Of a stretch of DNA of 64,000 nucleotides, positions 38,683 to 48,383 are shown piece by piece. The stretch spans positions 1-64,000 of the forward strand of contig CAZZFF010000003.1 in the NCBI GenBank assembly GCA_964653485.1, in the 5' to 3' direction. Source of the stretch: CAVQND01 sp964653485. GTDB taxonomy: Bacteria; Verrucomicrobiota; Verrucomicrobiia; Limisphaerales; UBA8199. Position numbers and translations under genes: made by a program. The notes beneath the pieces were generated by a model. That model saw only the letters and a program-made list of their open reading frames with translations. It did no database searches and was not told the DNA's origin. The first letter of the stretch is position 1. Every line of letters starts with the position of its first letter.

Positions 38683-39768
38683 TCAGCCCAGCTTCTCGGG
38701 AATGTCCTTCATCGGGCCCATCCAGCGCAGTTCACGTTCCAGGTCCTGATGCATCTTGTACTTTTTGGCAACGGCCGCCAGCTTGGCCCCGCGAATGTCA
38801 ATGTTTGCCAAATCCATCTGGCCCAAGCCGGAGCGGGCGCAGAAAGCAAGGTAGCCCACCCAATCTGGATTAAGGCCCATGAGTTCGATGCCGACGCGGT
38901 CGGCGGCCACGTAGTCCGTGGAGGCAATGGCGACGCGTGAGGGGACGAGGCTGCCGTCGTTCGGACCGTCGCCTTCCATTCCCTCCCAGCCATCCAGCAC
39001 GGCCGCACCCCAAAAGGGCTGGAGCCGCTGCGCGGTCAGAGCGATGTCCAGATGGGTTTGGCGCACGCCGCCGTGATAAATGCGCTTGTCGTTCCAGTCC
39101 CGGGTCTCGTTGCGCGGGCTGTGCAGCGGCGCGCCCAGGGCCATGTTCTTCAGAGAGAGCGTGGCGACCACCGTGTTGTGGGTTTTGAGCATGGCCGAGC
39201 AGATAATGAAGGCCTCAGGGTCCTGCAGCCGCGCCGCGAGGCGGACCGGGACCAGATGCAGGTCGCCATCCAGGATTGCGTGCGTCCGGTATTTGCCCTC
39301 CTCGTTCAAATCAACCAGGCTCACGTCGAGAGGCTTGTGTTCAGCCGCGAGCTTGGTATAGCCGAAGTTATCGTATCCTTCCGTGGTGAACCCGGCGGAG
39401 GATTCGGCGATGATGACCGGCCCCTTGAAGCGCGGGGCAAGAAAGTCAAGGATGCCATGGAGGGCGTCCACATGGGTCGAGGCGAGCTGGTTCGCGGTGT
39501 TGACGATGTTCGGCTTGATGACGACGCACTTCTTGGTCTTGAGTCCCGGAACGATCTGGTCTTCGATCGCCGACAGGGCGTCGCAAACGTTCTTGCGCCG
39601 GCCCGCGCCGTTGGCCACCGCAACCGCCGAGCGCCGGCCCGAGGGGCCGCCGGTCTGGATGGTGCCGGCCGCCCGCTCTTGCGAGCGCAACAAAGTGGTG
39701 GTGGCGGCGAATGCCGCCGCAGTCCAGAGGAAGTTCCGACGGGTGGTTTCGTGGCTGTGCGTGTTCAT
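38683..39768 (-). CDS. Tat-exported DUF362 domain protein
   Basis: 361 residues. The N-terminus TRRNFLWTAAAFAATTTLL is a twin-arginine leader. The DUF362 core follows: KKCVVIKPNIV, VIIAESSAGF, FIICSAMLKTH, VVATLSLKNMALG and STDYVAADRVGIELMG. DUF362 proteins occur with or without ferredoxin-like Fe-S modules; none is visible here (there are too few cysteines). Tat export suggests a folded or cofactor-bearing protein. It lies upstream of the LMF fusion on the same strand (a 77-bp gap). Function is unknown beyond the family. Confidence 0.85.
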   Translation of the reverse strand: MNTHSHETTRRNFLWTAAAFAATTTLLRSQERAAGTIQTGGPSGRRSAVAVANGAGRRKNVCDALSAIEDQIVPGLKTKKCVVIKPNIVNTANQLASTHVDALHGILDFLAPRFKGPVIIAESSAGFTTEGYDNFGYTKLAAEHKPLDVSLVDLNEEGKYRTHAILDGDLHLVPVRLAARLQDPEAFIICSAMLKTHNTVVATLSLKNMALGAPLHSPRNETRDWNDKRIYHGGVRQTHLDIALTAQRLQPFWGAAVLDGWEGMEGDGPNDGSLVPSRVAIASTDYVAADRVGIELMGLNPDWVGYLAFCARSGLGQMDLANIDIRGAKLAAVAKKYKMHQDLERELRWMGPMKDIPEKLG

Positions 39769-39787
39769 CGGGCGAAGAGGTAAAATG

Positions 39788-40060
39788 TCAGTTGACGGTG
39801 ACCGTTTGGCTTGATCTGTCTGAACGTCTTTCGGTTCTCACTCCGCCGATGGTATCGCGATCGAGTTCATCGGTCAAACTCGGAGCGCGGAACATGGGAA
39901 GGAGGCGCAGGGCGGTGGACAAAGTAGTATTTGGGAGTGCGCGGCAGAGCAAAGCGGCGACGGCGCTTTCGGGCGTGCGGGACATCCGACACGCCAGGGA
40001 CTGGCTGAGCCAAAGCGGTGTCGCGCTTCGCTTGCCACCGCACTCCACAACAGGCTACCC
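39788..40060. repeat. probable dispersed repeat element (non-coding, spurious ORF peptide)
   Basis: Within the 432-bp gap between the DUF362 start and the GH67 start. On the minus strand it contains a frame from ATG 40048 that reads MECGGKRSATPLWLSQSLA. I recall this peptide as a recurring false hypothetical protein in Verrucomicrobiota genomes, produced by a dispersed intergenic repeat. The surrounding DNA (39900-40060) matches that type of sequence. I count only one copy in this window, so the repeat call rests on recall and not on an internal match. Nothing else gene-like lies in 39769-40201. Confidence 0.5.
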
Positions 40061-40201
40061 GGGACCTTCCGACGAAGTTTGTCACTGGCTCTGCAAGGAG
40101 GTGCCAGAGGCTCTGTGACCCGGCGCGCATCGAAGCCACCGGCCAAAAGGGACTTGGCAAACTGTACTCTATCCCGGAGTCTGGTCAGTAAGTTTGACCA
40201 A

Positions 40202-42337
40202 ATGAGAGTTTCCAGGCGAGAGTTTCTAACGACGAGCCTGGCGGGCGCCGCGGGCCTTTGCGCCGGGGGTTACCCGACCCGGAGTACCGCGGCCGACCCG
40301 CGGGCGCTGCCACCGGAGGATGAAGCCGGCTATAAGCTCTGGCTGCAATACAGGCCGCCGGGCGACGCCGCCGGGAACTACCGCCGCATCGTGCGGCAAA
40401 TTCGCGTGGACGGCACTTCGGCCACGTGTGGAATCATCCGGGACGAATTGCGTTCAGCCACCACGGCCATGTTGGACGGCGCGGTTTCGGTTAACGAAAG
40501 CGGATTAGCGAACGGCACGGTCATTGTCGGCACGCCGGGCAATTCACCGCTGGTGCGCGATTTGGATTGGACCGCCGATTTGCGCGCCGTCGGCGACGAA
40601 GGGTTCGTGATCCGCTCGATCAGCATCGCGGAACATCCGGCAACCGTCATCGCGTCGAACACGGAGATCGGAGCGCTCCACGGCGGTTTTCACTTCCTGC
40701 GGCTGATGCAAACCGGGCGGCCGATGGAGCGGCTTGGCATCACCGAACGACCGGCCCTCCGGCTTCGGCTGATGAACCATTGGGACAATCCCGACGGAAC
40801 GATTGAACGCGGTTACGCCGGGCGCTCGATCTGGCAATGGAATGAACTGCCGGGAAAACTCAGTCCGCGTTATGCCGATTACGCGCGCGCGTGCGCTTCC
40901 ATCGGAATCAACGGCGCGGTCATCAACAACGTCAACGCCGCCGCGAGCATGCTTGCGGCGGAATCGCTCCGCAAAGTCGCCGCGCTCGCGGACGTGTGGC
41001 GGCCTTACGGCGTGCGGATGTATTTGTCCGCCAACTTTGCCGCGCCGCTGCGACTGGGGCGGCTGGCCACCGCCGATCCGCTGGACCGGACCGTGGCCGA
41101 TTGGTGGAAGGTCAAGGCCGACGAGGTTTACGGTTTGATTCCCGACTTTGGCGGGTTTCTCGTCAAGGCGAACTCCGAGGGACAGCCCGGACCGAAGACT
41201 TATGGGCGCACTCACGCCGAGGGGGCGAACGTGCTGGCCGATGCGCTCGCTCCGCACAAAGGCAACGTCATCTGGCGGGCGTTTGTTTACGACGAGGACG
41301 TTGACCCGGATCGCGCCAAGCGCGCCTATATCGAGTTCACCCGGCTCGACGGACAGTTCCGACCCAACGTTGCGGTGCAGGTGAAGAACGGCCCGATTGA
41401 TTTTCAGCCGCGCGAGCCGTTTCACCCGTTGTTCGGCACGATGAAGCACACCCCCGTCATCGCCGAAATCCAGGCCACGCAGGAGTATTTGGGCCAGGCG
41501 AAACATCTCGTTTACCTCGGAACCCTATGGAAGGAGTTCCTGGACTCGGACACGCGCGCGAAGGGCGGCGGCTCGACCGTGGCCAAGGTGCTGGCGGGGC
41601 AAGTTTATCCGAACCACATCACGGGAATGGTCTCGGTGACGAATCCCGGACTGGACACCAACTGGTGCGGACATCATTTCTCCCAGTCGAACTGGTATGC
41701 GTTCGGCCGGCTCGCGTGGAACCCCGGGTTGTCCGCCGAGGAAATCGCCGACGAATGGACGCGGATGACCTTCACCAGCGACGAGGAAACCGTGGCCATC
41801 ATCCGGGAGATGATGATGTCTTCGCGCGAAACATACGTGAACTACACGATGCCGCTGGGCCTCCATCACCTGATTGGCGGCGACCACTACGCGCCGATGC
41901 CCTGGAACAATCGCGCGCCGAGAGCCGACTGGACAGCGACTTATTATCATCAGGCCTCCGCGGACGGCATCGGCTTCGACCGGACGAAGCGCGGCGACCG
42001 CGCGGTCGAGCAATACTCTCCCCCCGTGTGCGACATGTTCGACGACATCGCGCGTTGCCCGGAAGAATATCTTCTCTGGTTCCATCGTTGCGCGTGGGAT
42101 TACCGGACGAAGTCGGGCAAGACACTGTGGGAGGAGCTGTGCGCAAAGTATCAGCAAGGCGCGGAACAGGCGGCGGCAATGCTGAAAACGTGGCAATCGC
42201 TAGCCGGCAAAATCGACACGCGCCGGCACCGGGAAGTCGCCGGGCGTTTGGCCGTTCAAGCCGCGGACTCGGCGAAGTGGCGCGATGAGATTTTGGCGTA
42301 TTTCGGCAGCTTCAGCCAACGACCCGTCCCCCGCTAA
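40202..42337 (+). CDS. alpha-glucuronidase, glycoside hydrolase family 67 (Tat-exported)
   Basis: 711 residues from ATG 40202 (MRVSRREFLTTSLAGAAG, a twin-arginine leader); an upstream start at 40079 only adds intergenic sequence. It shows all GH67 blocks: the N-domain (ALHGGFHFLRLMQTG), the catalytic barrel (GINGAVINNVNA; YGLIPDFGGFLVKANSEGQP; YGRTHAEGANVLADAL; VIWRAFVYD), and the C-domain (MPLGLHHLIGGDHYAP; WNPGLSAEEIADEW). GH67 removes 4-O-methyl-glucuronic acid or glucuronic acid from the non-reducing end of xylo-oligosaccharides. Most GH67 enzymes are cytoplasmic, so the Tat leader is worth noting. It stands alone on the plus strand between two minus-strand blocks. Confidence 0.93.
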   Translation: MRVSRREFLTTSLAGAAGLCAGGYPTRSTAADPRALPPEDEAGYKLWLQYRPPGDAAGNYRRIVRQIRVDGTSATCGIIRDELRSATTAMLDGAVSVNESGLANGTVIVGTPGNSPLVRDLDWTADLRAVGDEGFVIRSISIAEHPATVIASNTEIGALHGGFHFLRLMQTGRPMERLGITERPALRLRLMNHWDNPDGTIERGYAGRSIWQWNELPGKLSPRYADYARACASIGINGAVINNVNAAASMLAAESLRKVAALADVWRPYGVRMYLSANFAAPLRLGRLATADPLDRTVADWWKVKADEVYGLIPDFGGFLVKANSEGQPGPKTYGRTHAEGANVLADALAPHKGNVIWRAFVYDEDVDPDRAKRAYIEFTRLDGQFRPNVAVQVKNGPIDFQPREPFHPLFGTMKHTPVIAEIQATQEYLGQAKHLVYLGTLWKEFLDSDTRAKGGGSTVAKVLAGQVYPNHITGMVSVTNPGLDTNWCGHHFSQSNWYAFGRLAWNPGLSAEEIADEWTRMTFTSDEETVAIIREMMMSSRETYVNYTMPLGLHHLIGGDHYAPMPWNNRAPRADWTATYYHQASADGIGFDRTKRGDRAVEQYSPPVCDMFDDIARCPEEYLLWFHRCAWDYRTKSGKTLWEELCAKYQQGAEQAAAMLKTWQSLAGKIDTRRHREVAGRLAVQAADSAKWRDEILAYFGSFSQRPVPR

Positions 42338-42393
42338 ATCCATTTGCCTGGTTCCGGCAAGGGAGTACCGCTAAAGGCTGTGGACACGGCGGC

Positions 42394-44892
42394 TCACTCA
42401 TCTTTGGCGCCAGTCAGCCAATCGAGGGAGAACCGCGCAAAAGTGATGGTCTCGTACGGCCCCCGGTCGCCGCGCTCGTAGAGGCAGCCGATGCGCTTAT
42501 CCGGCAGGACAGTCAAACACGAATACGCGGAAGGACCGGGGTAAAGCAGCTTCGCGACCGGCCAGGTCCTGCCCTGGTCGTCGCTGAGGCGGATGGTCAG
42601 CCTCTCTCGATTCGTGCTGGCGGGATTGGAGAAGAGGAGGCGGGACGCGCCGGCGCCGGTGGCGTCCGGGTAGCGAATGATGCTCGCCTGGCAAACCGGT
42701 TCGAGCAGCGCCGGGTCGTCCCACGGCGCCGAGAAGGTGAGGCCGCCGTCTTGACTGGAGGCCACCGCGCGCACGTTTCGGCCCCGATAGCTTCGCATAT
42801 TCAGCAGCACGGAGCCGTCGTCCAGTTCGACCGCCTGGCATTCATTGCATTTGGGTCCGACGACCCCGCCGATGCGCCAGGTGGCGCCGTGGTCATCGCT
42901 GAAAATCACGTGCGAATACCACTCCCGCGTGCCCAACAAGGCGGTATCGCAAGGCGCCAGCAGCCGTCCGCTGCGCAACTGGATGCCCACACCCGGACCC
43001 GCCGCGTACCAGGTCCAGTCGGGCCTTTTCACCTGTTTGGTGATTTCGACCGGTTGGCTCCAGGTCCGTCCTTCGTCGCCGCTCCGGCTCACCCAAACCG
43101 TGCGCGTCCCGGAGCTGGTGCCGGCCAGGAGATGAGACTCATCATCCGCGCCCAGATTATGAGAAAGCAGCAGCCAAATCGTGCCGGTCTGTCGATCCAC
43201 GATTGGGCAAGGATCGCCGCAGGTGTTTGGCTCGTCATGCCAGACCACCTGGAGGCTGCCCCAGGTCCGGCCGCAGTCACCGCTGCGCTTAAGCACCAAG
43301 TCGATGCTGCCGGAATCTCCGGACGCATGCTTGCGACCTTCGCAGAAGGCCAGGACGGTGCCGTTGGCAGTGGTGATAAGGGAGGGGATGCGGAACGTGT
43401 GATAGCCTTCGTGCCCGGCGGCGAAGACATTGACCCGGAGCACGTCGCTCTCCCGCCACACCCGCGTGAGGGCCGATTGGAGCATAAGATAGTAGGACGC
43501 GCCCGACAGGCCTCCCCAGCCCTCCGGGTCCTCGACCGCCTCGAACTGCTTCTGAATCTCGGTATCATAAGGAGCCAGGGCGGACCACATCCGCAGGACC
43601 TGGACCTTCGTAGCCTTGTCCGTCTTGACTGTCACCGGGGCCGCGGCGGGGTCTTCGGGCTGCACGACAAGCGTGCCGGTTTTCGCGGCGGCATTCCACG
43701 CGACGCTGAGGATACTGCCACTCAAGGCGCCGTCTCCCGCGGAGGCCGGTTTGGCGGTCAGGGCGTTCGGGAAGCAGGCATTGAGCGCTTTCGCCGTGCC
43801 CGAGGCGATCTGGACCGAGATCGCCATGCCCGCCACCGGACGGGCGGGATTGCCTCCCGCCCAGGTGGTCTTGGCGGTGGCGATCAAGTGGTCCATGTCC
43901 GTCTTCGTGAAGACCAAGCCGTGCTCGTAAGCGTCCACGATGCCACGGGTGTCGTCCTCGTAGTACCCGCCGTTGGGATGGACGCCCACCCAATGCTTGG
44001 GGGTCGTTCCGTCGGCCCGGTAATCCCACGGTCCCGCCGGCTGCCAGTAATTCCAGATTTTGTATGTGCCGTCGTTCTCGAGCGTCATCCGGCTCTTTTG
44101 CACTTTGAACCACTTCTCCGCGCGGTCACGGTATTCCGCCTTGCCCGTCACGTCCCACAGGGCGAGCAGCCAGCGGGCGACCTGGTTGGCCTTGTTGTCC
44201 GGGTGCGAGAAGGCCTGGTTGGGGTCGTGTCTCTGCTCCGGTCCGGCGGTCCAGTTCCCGTTCTCGTCGAGGCCGTAATAGAGCGCCACCGAGATCATTC
44301 CGCCATCTTTGGTCTCGCGCCACCCGCCGCGCTTGTCCCACTTTTCGTACAGATGTTCGGCCAGCTTCAGATAACTCTCGGCCTTCGCGCCGTATTTCTT
44401 CGTCAGCGCGGGGGTTTTGAGGACCTCGCCGGACATCCGAATGATCGAGCGGAACACCATCGCGTCGCTCAACATGCTGTCCCCGAAGAGGCGATCCAGG
44501 TGGTCCACCTCCGTGCCATTGGGGTCTTTGCCCGGCCAGCCGAGGTAGCCGTCCGGCTCTTTTACCGCGCGCTTGATCAAAGAGTCCGTCCAGTCCACCC
44601 ACAGGTCGACGTACTTCGTGTCCTTGGTGGCCATGTACCCATAGTAGAAGCCATCCATGATCGGCGTCATGCCCCAGGCAATCCCCTCGCCCACCTCCCG
44701 ATCGCACGTTCGGTAGTTCCTGGCCTCGCCGGTGATCTGCTTGTCCCAGCGGGCAAGCCAATCCTTCTGCTTCGCTTCATCCATCCGGGTCAGCGTCATG
44801 GCCGGGGCGGCGGCCCTCGGTGTGGACTGTGCCTGGCACAGGGCCGCCACCAGCACCAGCCCGCCCAGGGAGCGCATCATCATTCTCTTCAT
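42394..44892 (-). CDS. two-domain protein: alpha-helical barrel-like domain fused to sialidase-type propeller
   Basis: 832 residues from ATG 44892, which gives the leader MKRMMMRSLGGLVLVAALCQ (Sec). The N-terminal ~450 residues are alpha-helical (YYGYMATKDTKYVDLWVDW; GYLGWPGKDPNGTEVDHLD; NKANQVARWLLALWDVTGKA) and look like an (alpha/alpha)6 fold used by several hydrolases and lyases; the family is not clear to me. From ~490 on is a GH33-type six-bladed propeller with the FRIP motif (~500) and five Asp-boxes: SGDCGRTWG, SGDEGRTWS, SDDHGATWR, SQDGGLTFS and SDDQGRTWP. It would release a terminal sialic acid or similar sugar acid outside the cytoplasm. True sialidase activity is not proven. It is the last gene of the glycan operon, 49 bp after the Gfo/Idh gene. 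Confidence 0.82.
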   Translation of the reverse strand: MKRMMMRSLGGLVLVAALCQAQSTPRAAAPAMTLTRMDEAKQKDWLARWDKQITGEARNYRTCDREVGEGIAWGMTPIMDGFYYGYMATKDTKYVDLWVDWTDSLIKRAVKEPDGYLGWPGKDPNGTEVDHLDRLFGDSMLSDAMVFRSIIRMSGEVLKTPALTKKYGAKAESYLKLAEHLYEKWDKRGGWRETKDGGMISVALYYGLDENGNWTAGPEQRHDPNQAFSHPDNKANQVARWLLALWDVTGKAEYRDRAEKWFKVQKSRMTLENDGTYKIWNYWQPAGPWDYRADGTTPKHWVGVHPNGGYYEDDTRGIVDAYEHGLVFTKTDMDHLIATAKTTWAGGNPARPVAGMAISVQIASGTAKALNACFPNALTAKPASAGDGALSGSILSVAWNAAAKTGTLVVQPEDPAAAPVTVKTDKATKVQVLRMWSALAPYDTEIQKQFEAVEDPEGWGGLSGASYYLMLQSALTRVWRESDVLRVNVFAAGHEGYHTFRIPSLITTANGTVLAFCEGRKHASGDSGSIDLVLKRSGDCGRTWGSLQVVWHDEPNTCGDPCPIVDRQTGTIWLLLSHNLGADDESHLLAGTSSGTRTVWVSRSGDEGRTWSQPVEITKQVKRPDWTWYAAGPGVGIQLRSGRLLAPCDTALLGTREWYSHVIFSDDHGATWRIGGVVGPKCNECQAVELDDGSVLLNMRSYRGRNVRAVASSQDGGLTFSAPWDDPALLEPVCQASIIRYPDATGAGASRLLFSNPASTNRERLTIRLSDDQGRTWPVAKLLYPGPSAYSCLTVLPDKRIGCLYERGDRGPYETITFARFSLDWLTGAKDE

Positions 44893-44941
44893 ACTTCTCC
44901 TTTTAGGGTGTTGAATGGCTGTTCGCGCGGCGCGCATCCGG

Positions 44942-46468
44942 TCACGCGATTTGCGGCACCACGAAGGGTTTGCGATAGGCGCGCGTGAGAAGCGAGTTGG
45001 CCTCGGCGGCGAATTCTCCGGTGAACCGCTCCTGTTTGGCGTCAAAAGTCAGCCAGGGCCCGAGGATTTCCTTCGCGGCGAAATCGATCGCGTTCGCGCG
45101 CAGATGCTCGCGGTAACGCGCCACGGCGTCCGAGAGCACCGGGTTCGCCTTCGTCCGCTCGAGGGCGGCGCCCGGGGGCGCCGTCTGGCCGAGACGATGA
45201 GAGATGCTAACCTGGTGGCAGCAGGCCGCGGAGAGATGCCCTTCAAGCACGTCGGCGTGCAAAGCGCCGATGTTCCGGCTGCGCGTCACTTCAACGAAGT
45301 TGGCCAGGTGCCCGGAGTCCACGTCGGCCCAGGTAATGGGACCAAATTTCTTGATTTGCTTCCCCCGGTTGTCGAAGGCCGCCCCGCTGAGGTGCGCCCC
45401 CGTGACGTAGCCGCCTTCACACTGGACGAGTACGCCCACCTTGGTGTTCTGAAAAGAGTCCATTGCCGCCGACCCCTTCTTTTCGGGCAGACCGCGGATT
45501 TCGCAGTAGATGGGGGCCGGCTGGTAGTCCAAAATGGCGACTTGGGTGTTGGGTGTTTCGCCATCGTCGTCGAAGCTGAACCGGCCGCCAAGGCTCATCA
45601 CGCGCGGAGCGGGCGCATCCAGCTTCATTACCCAGCGGCACAGGTCAATGTAGTGAACGCCGTTGTTGCCCATCTCGCCGGACCCGGTGGACCAGGCCCA
45701 GTGCCAATCATAGTGCAACTGCTTGCGCCGCAGGGGAAGTTTCTTGGACGGGCCGCACCAGAGGTCGTAGTCCACGCCGGCGGGGATCGGCGTCGGCTCC
45801 GCGACCTTGCCGATGCTGGAGCGTTCCCGGTAAACGATGACCCGCGCGAAGCGGATGGGGCCGATCTCGCCACTCCGAACCCAATCGAAGGCTTCCCGCA
45901 ACGCCGAACTGGAGCGGGCCTGGGTCCCGGCCTGGACGATGCGGCGGCCCTGCCGCGCTGCCGCCACCATCTGCCGGCCTTCCCAGATGTTGTGCGACAT
46001 CGGTTTCTCCACGTACACATCCTTGCCAGCCTGGCAGGCCCATACGGTGGCCAGCGCGTGCCAGTGGTTGGGCGTGGCCACGACCACGGCGTCCACGGAC
46101 TTGTCGTCGAACACCCGGCGCAGGTCCCCATAAACCGTGACCCGCTGCCCCTGGTCCTTCAACTGGCCGGCCTCACGCGCCAGGATGCCCTGGTCCACGT
46201 CGCACAAGGCGACGATGCGCGCGCCCGGCACGGCTCCCAGCGCATTGATGAGTTGGTGCCCTCGGCCGCCCACGCCTCCGACCGCGTCCCTTGAGCCGAT
46301 GCCCACAACGGCAATGCGCACGCGGTCGTTGACGCCGGTTGGATTCGACTCTGCCGAGGCCGCCAGGCCAAGCTTTGGCAGACCCAGCGCAAGCGCGCCA
46401 ACGCCCGCGGACTTCAAAAACGTTCGCCGTGCTATCGGCTTCATTGGATGGTATTGCTGGTCTTTCAT
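44942..46468 (-). CDS. Gfo/Idh/MocA family oxidoreductase with Tat leader
   Basis: 508 residues from ATG 46468, chosen because GAGAGG lies a few bases upstream and the protein then opens with a twin-arginine leader (PIARRTFLKSAGVGALALG). The Rossmann NAD(P) site is IAVVGIGSR...GGRGHQ, followed by ALCDVDQG, VVVATPNHWHA and the family lysine in YVEKPMSH; the C-terminal alpha/beta domain holds HYIDLCRWVMKL. It oxidises or reduces a sugar or sugar-acid derivative with a tightly bound nicotinamide cofactor, probably in the periplasm. It lies between a Na+/solute symporter and a sialidase-type gene, so sialic acid or anhydro-sugar processing is a testable guess. Confidence 0.9.
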   Translation of the reverse strand: MKDQQYHPMKPIARRTFLKSAGVGALALGLPKLGLAASAESNPTGVNDRVRIAVVGIGSRDAVGGVGGRGHQLINALGAVPGARIVALCDVDQGILAREAGQLKDQGQRVTVYGDLRRVFDDKSVDAVVVATPNHWHALATVWACQAGKDVYVEKPMSHNIWEGRQMVAAARQGRRIVQAGTQARSSSALREAFDWVRSGEIGPIRFARVIVYRERSSIGKVAEPTPIPAGVDYDLWCGPSKKLPLRRKQLHYDWHWAWSTGSGEMGNNGVHYIDLCRWVMKLDAPAPRVMSLGGRFSFDDDGETPNTQVAILDYQPAPIYCEIRGLPEKKGSAAMDSFQNTKVGVLVQCEGGYVTGAHLSGAAFDNRGKQIKKFGPITWADVDSGHLANFVEVTRSRNIGALHADVLEGHLSAACCHQVSISHRLGQTAPPGAALERTKANPVLSDAVARYREHLRANAIDFAAKEILGPWLTFDAKQERFTGEFAAEANSLLTRAYRKPFVVPQIA

Positions 46469-46592
46469 TGATCCTCTCCCGGGTTGCTGCTGGTGCTCAT
46501 ATTTCGTCGAATGGGCTCTCACAGCCGGCAGGCATAGAAGAACCCGTCCGCGCGCGCAAGCCATAAACACTACGCCGAAGACCATCTGGCGG

Positions 46593-48383
46593 CTACTTCC
46601 CAATCCGCATCAGCAGCCAGGCGAGCAGGATCAGCAGGCCGACTGCGGCCCAGGCCAGGAGAAAGCCGACCAGGTCTTCGCGGTAGCGACGGAAGAAACC
46701 GCGCCAGCGGGCGGCGGTAAACCAGGTGCCGACGTCGAGCAGGAGCAACTCCTGGCCACGGTCGGCGGCCAGCGGTTTGGGTTGGCCGCCGGGCGGGTTT
46801 CCCCGATCTGTCGAACGCCGCATCCGGTCAAAGAATGCCTCCAGCCGCGCGCCGTCCTCGGGTTTGGTCAGCAGGCTGACAATGATGAGGGTTGAGAAGC
46901 TCAACACCATGGCGACTCCGAACGGCCCCGGCAGCCACTTATAGACCAGCATCGCCTGGCCGGTTTGGAGGTGGGCCCACCCGTCGGCCGAGGCGAACAG
47001 CCGCGCAATCGCGACGGAAAGGTCGACCGGCCGGGCCGCGGTGCCCGGCGCGCAGGTGGTGAGATAAAGCGCCCCATAATAGCTCACGAACGCAACGAGG
47101 GTGGCGGCGCCCGCACCGAAGCGATTGGCGCGCCGCCAAAGGACGCCTCCGAGGAACATGACGCCAAAGAGAGCCGCCAGGGTTTCCATGAAGAGGAATG
47201 CCTGGAGGACGTTTCCGACCATCAATGCAAAGAGGATTGCCGCGGCGGTTAGCGCCAGGCCGCTGAGCCGCCCGACCCGCAGCAACTGCCGGTCATTGGC
47301 GGACGGGTTGCCATAGGTGAGCCAGATATTGCGGGTGAAGAGCGCGCCGCTGTTGACCATCAGGTTCGAGCAGGAAGACATATTGGCCGCCAACACGCAC
47401 GCGACCATCAGCCCCACCCAGCCGGGCCCGAGCAGTTCGCGGCTGGCGTAACCGAAGGCATGTTCGGGGTCCGGCAACGTCACGCCGCGCTGGAAGACGA
47501 GCGTGGCCGCGATGAGGCCGGTGAGGGCCCAACCGATAGTGCAAACGCGCTTGGTCATCGAGCCGTAGGTCTGGCCCACGCGGCCCGCGCGCTCCGTCGA
47601 GCCCGTGGCGCACATGGAGAGTATGTGCGGCTGGGCGGTTATGCCGACGAACCCGTTAATGGCGAGCATGGCGATGGTGAAGGCGTCCATGCCGCTGACG
47701 CTGCTGTAGAGGCTGAAGAAATCCGCCGGCAGAGCCTTGCGCATGCCGGCAAACCCGCCCACCTCATGCAACCCCAGCGGGATGAGCATGAACGACAGGA
47801 GGATGATCAGAAAACTCTGCACGAAGTCCGTGTACGCTGAGGCGATCAGCCCGCCGAAGAAACTGTAGAGCAGAAAGGCGACGGTCATGACCAAGACCAC
47901 GCCGTTGGCGGAGATCATTTGTCCCCCGGTGGCGACCGAGATGACCTTGCCGGCGCCTTTGAGCATGACGCCCTGGCTCAGGGCGAACGAGGCGATCCCG
48001 AAGAGGGTATAGGCGAAGGCGAGCTTCCGGCCATAGCGGTCCTCGATGATCTCCGCGATGGTCGTGCGCTCGCTGCGGCGGTACCACGGGGCCATGAGCC
48101 AGTACAGCGGCGTGATGAGCATGTTCTTCCACTGAAACCAGATGCTCGCGAAGCCATGGCCGAAGGTCGCGCCCGCCTGCGCCACCGGCTGTTCCGCGTG
48201 GGTGCCCGTGCCGAAGGCCTGGCCGACCATCACCCACCACGGCAGCTTCCGTTCGCCCAGAAAGTAACCCCCGCTGGTGCGGGTCTTGCGCGAGAGCCAC
48301 AAACCGAATGAAGTTATGCCGAGAAAATAGGCGATCAGCACCGCCCAATCCAACGCCCCGAAACTGGTTGCGCCGGCGTTCAC
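46593..48383 (-). CDS. sodium:solute symporter family transporter
   Basis: 596 residues with about 13-14 membrane helices. LeuT-fold SSS features are present: GGYFLGERKLPWW near residue 38, YFLGERK-type unwound TM1 neighbourhood, SAYTDFVQSFLIILL near 185, and ACVLAANMSSCSNLMVNSGALFTRN near 335. The start is GTG at 48383, which overlaps the upstream small ORF's stop (GTGA), a translational coupling arrangement. It should import a sugar, sugar acid or amino-acid-like solute with Na+. It is within the glycan operon (hydrolase-esterase upstream, oxidoreductase and sialidase-type protein downstream), so its substrate is probably a released monosaccharide. Confidence 0.9.
   Translation of the reverse strand: MNAGATSFGALDWAVLIAYFLGITSFGLWLSRKTRTSGGYFLGERKLPWWVMVGQAFGTGTHAEQPVAQAGATFGHGFASIWFQWKNMLITPLYWLMAPWYRRSERTTIAEIIEDRYGRKLAFAYTLFGIASFALSQGVMLKGAGKVISVATGGQMISANGVVLVMTVAFLLYSFFGGLIASAYTDFVQSFLIILLSFMLIPLGLHEVGGFAGMRKALPADFFSLYSSVSGMDAFTIAMLAINGFVGITAQPHILSMCATGSTERAGRVGQTYGSMTKRVCTIGWALTGLIAATLVFQRGVTLPDPEHAFGYASRELLGPGWVGLMVACVLAANMSSCSNLMVNSGALFTRNIWLTYGNPSANDRQLLRVGRLSGLALTAAAILFALMVGNVLQAFLFMETLAALFGVMFLGGVLWRRANRFGAGAATLVAFVSYYGALYLTTCAPGTAARPVDLSVAIARLFASADGWAHLQTGQAMLVYKWLPGPFGVAMVLSFSTLIIVSLLTKPEDGARLEAFFDRMRRSTDRGNPPGGQPKPLAADRGQELLLLDVGTWFTAARWRGFFRRYREDLVGFLLAWAAVGLLILLAWLLMRIGK

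Noticed and set aside
42751..44988. 745-codon plus-strand frame opposite the sialidase fusion
   Set aside because: Antisense shadow; the minus strand has FRIP and five Asp-boxes.
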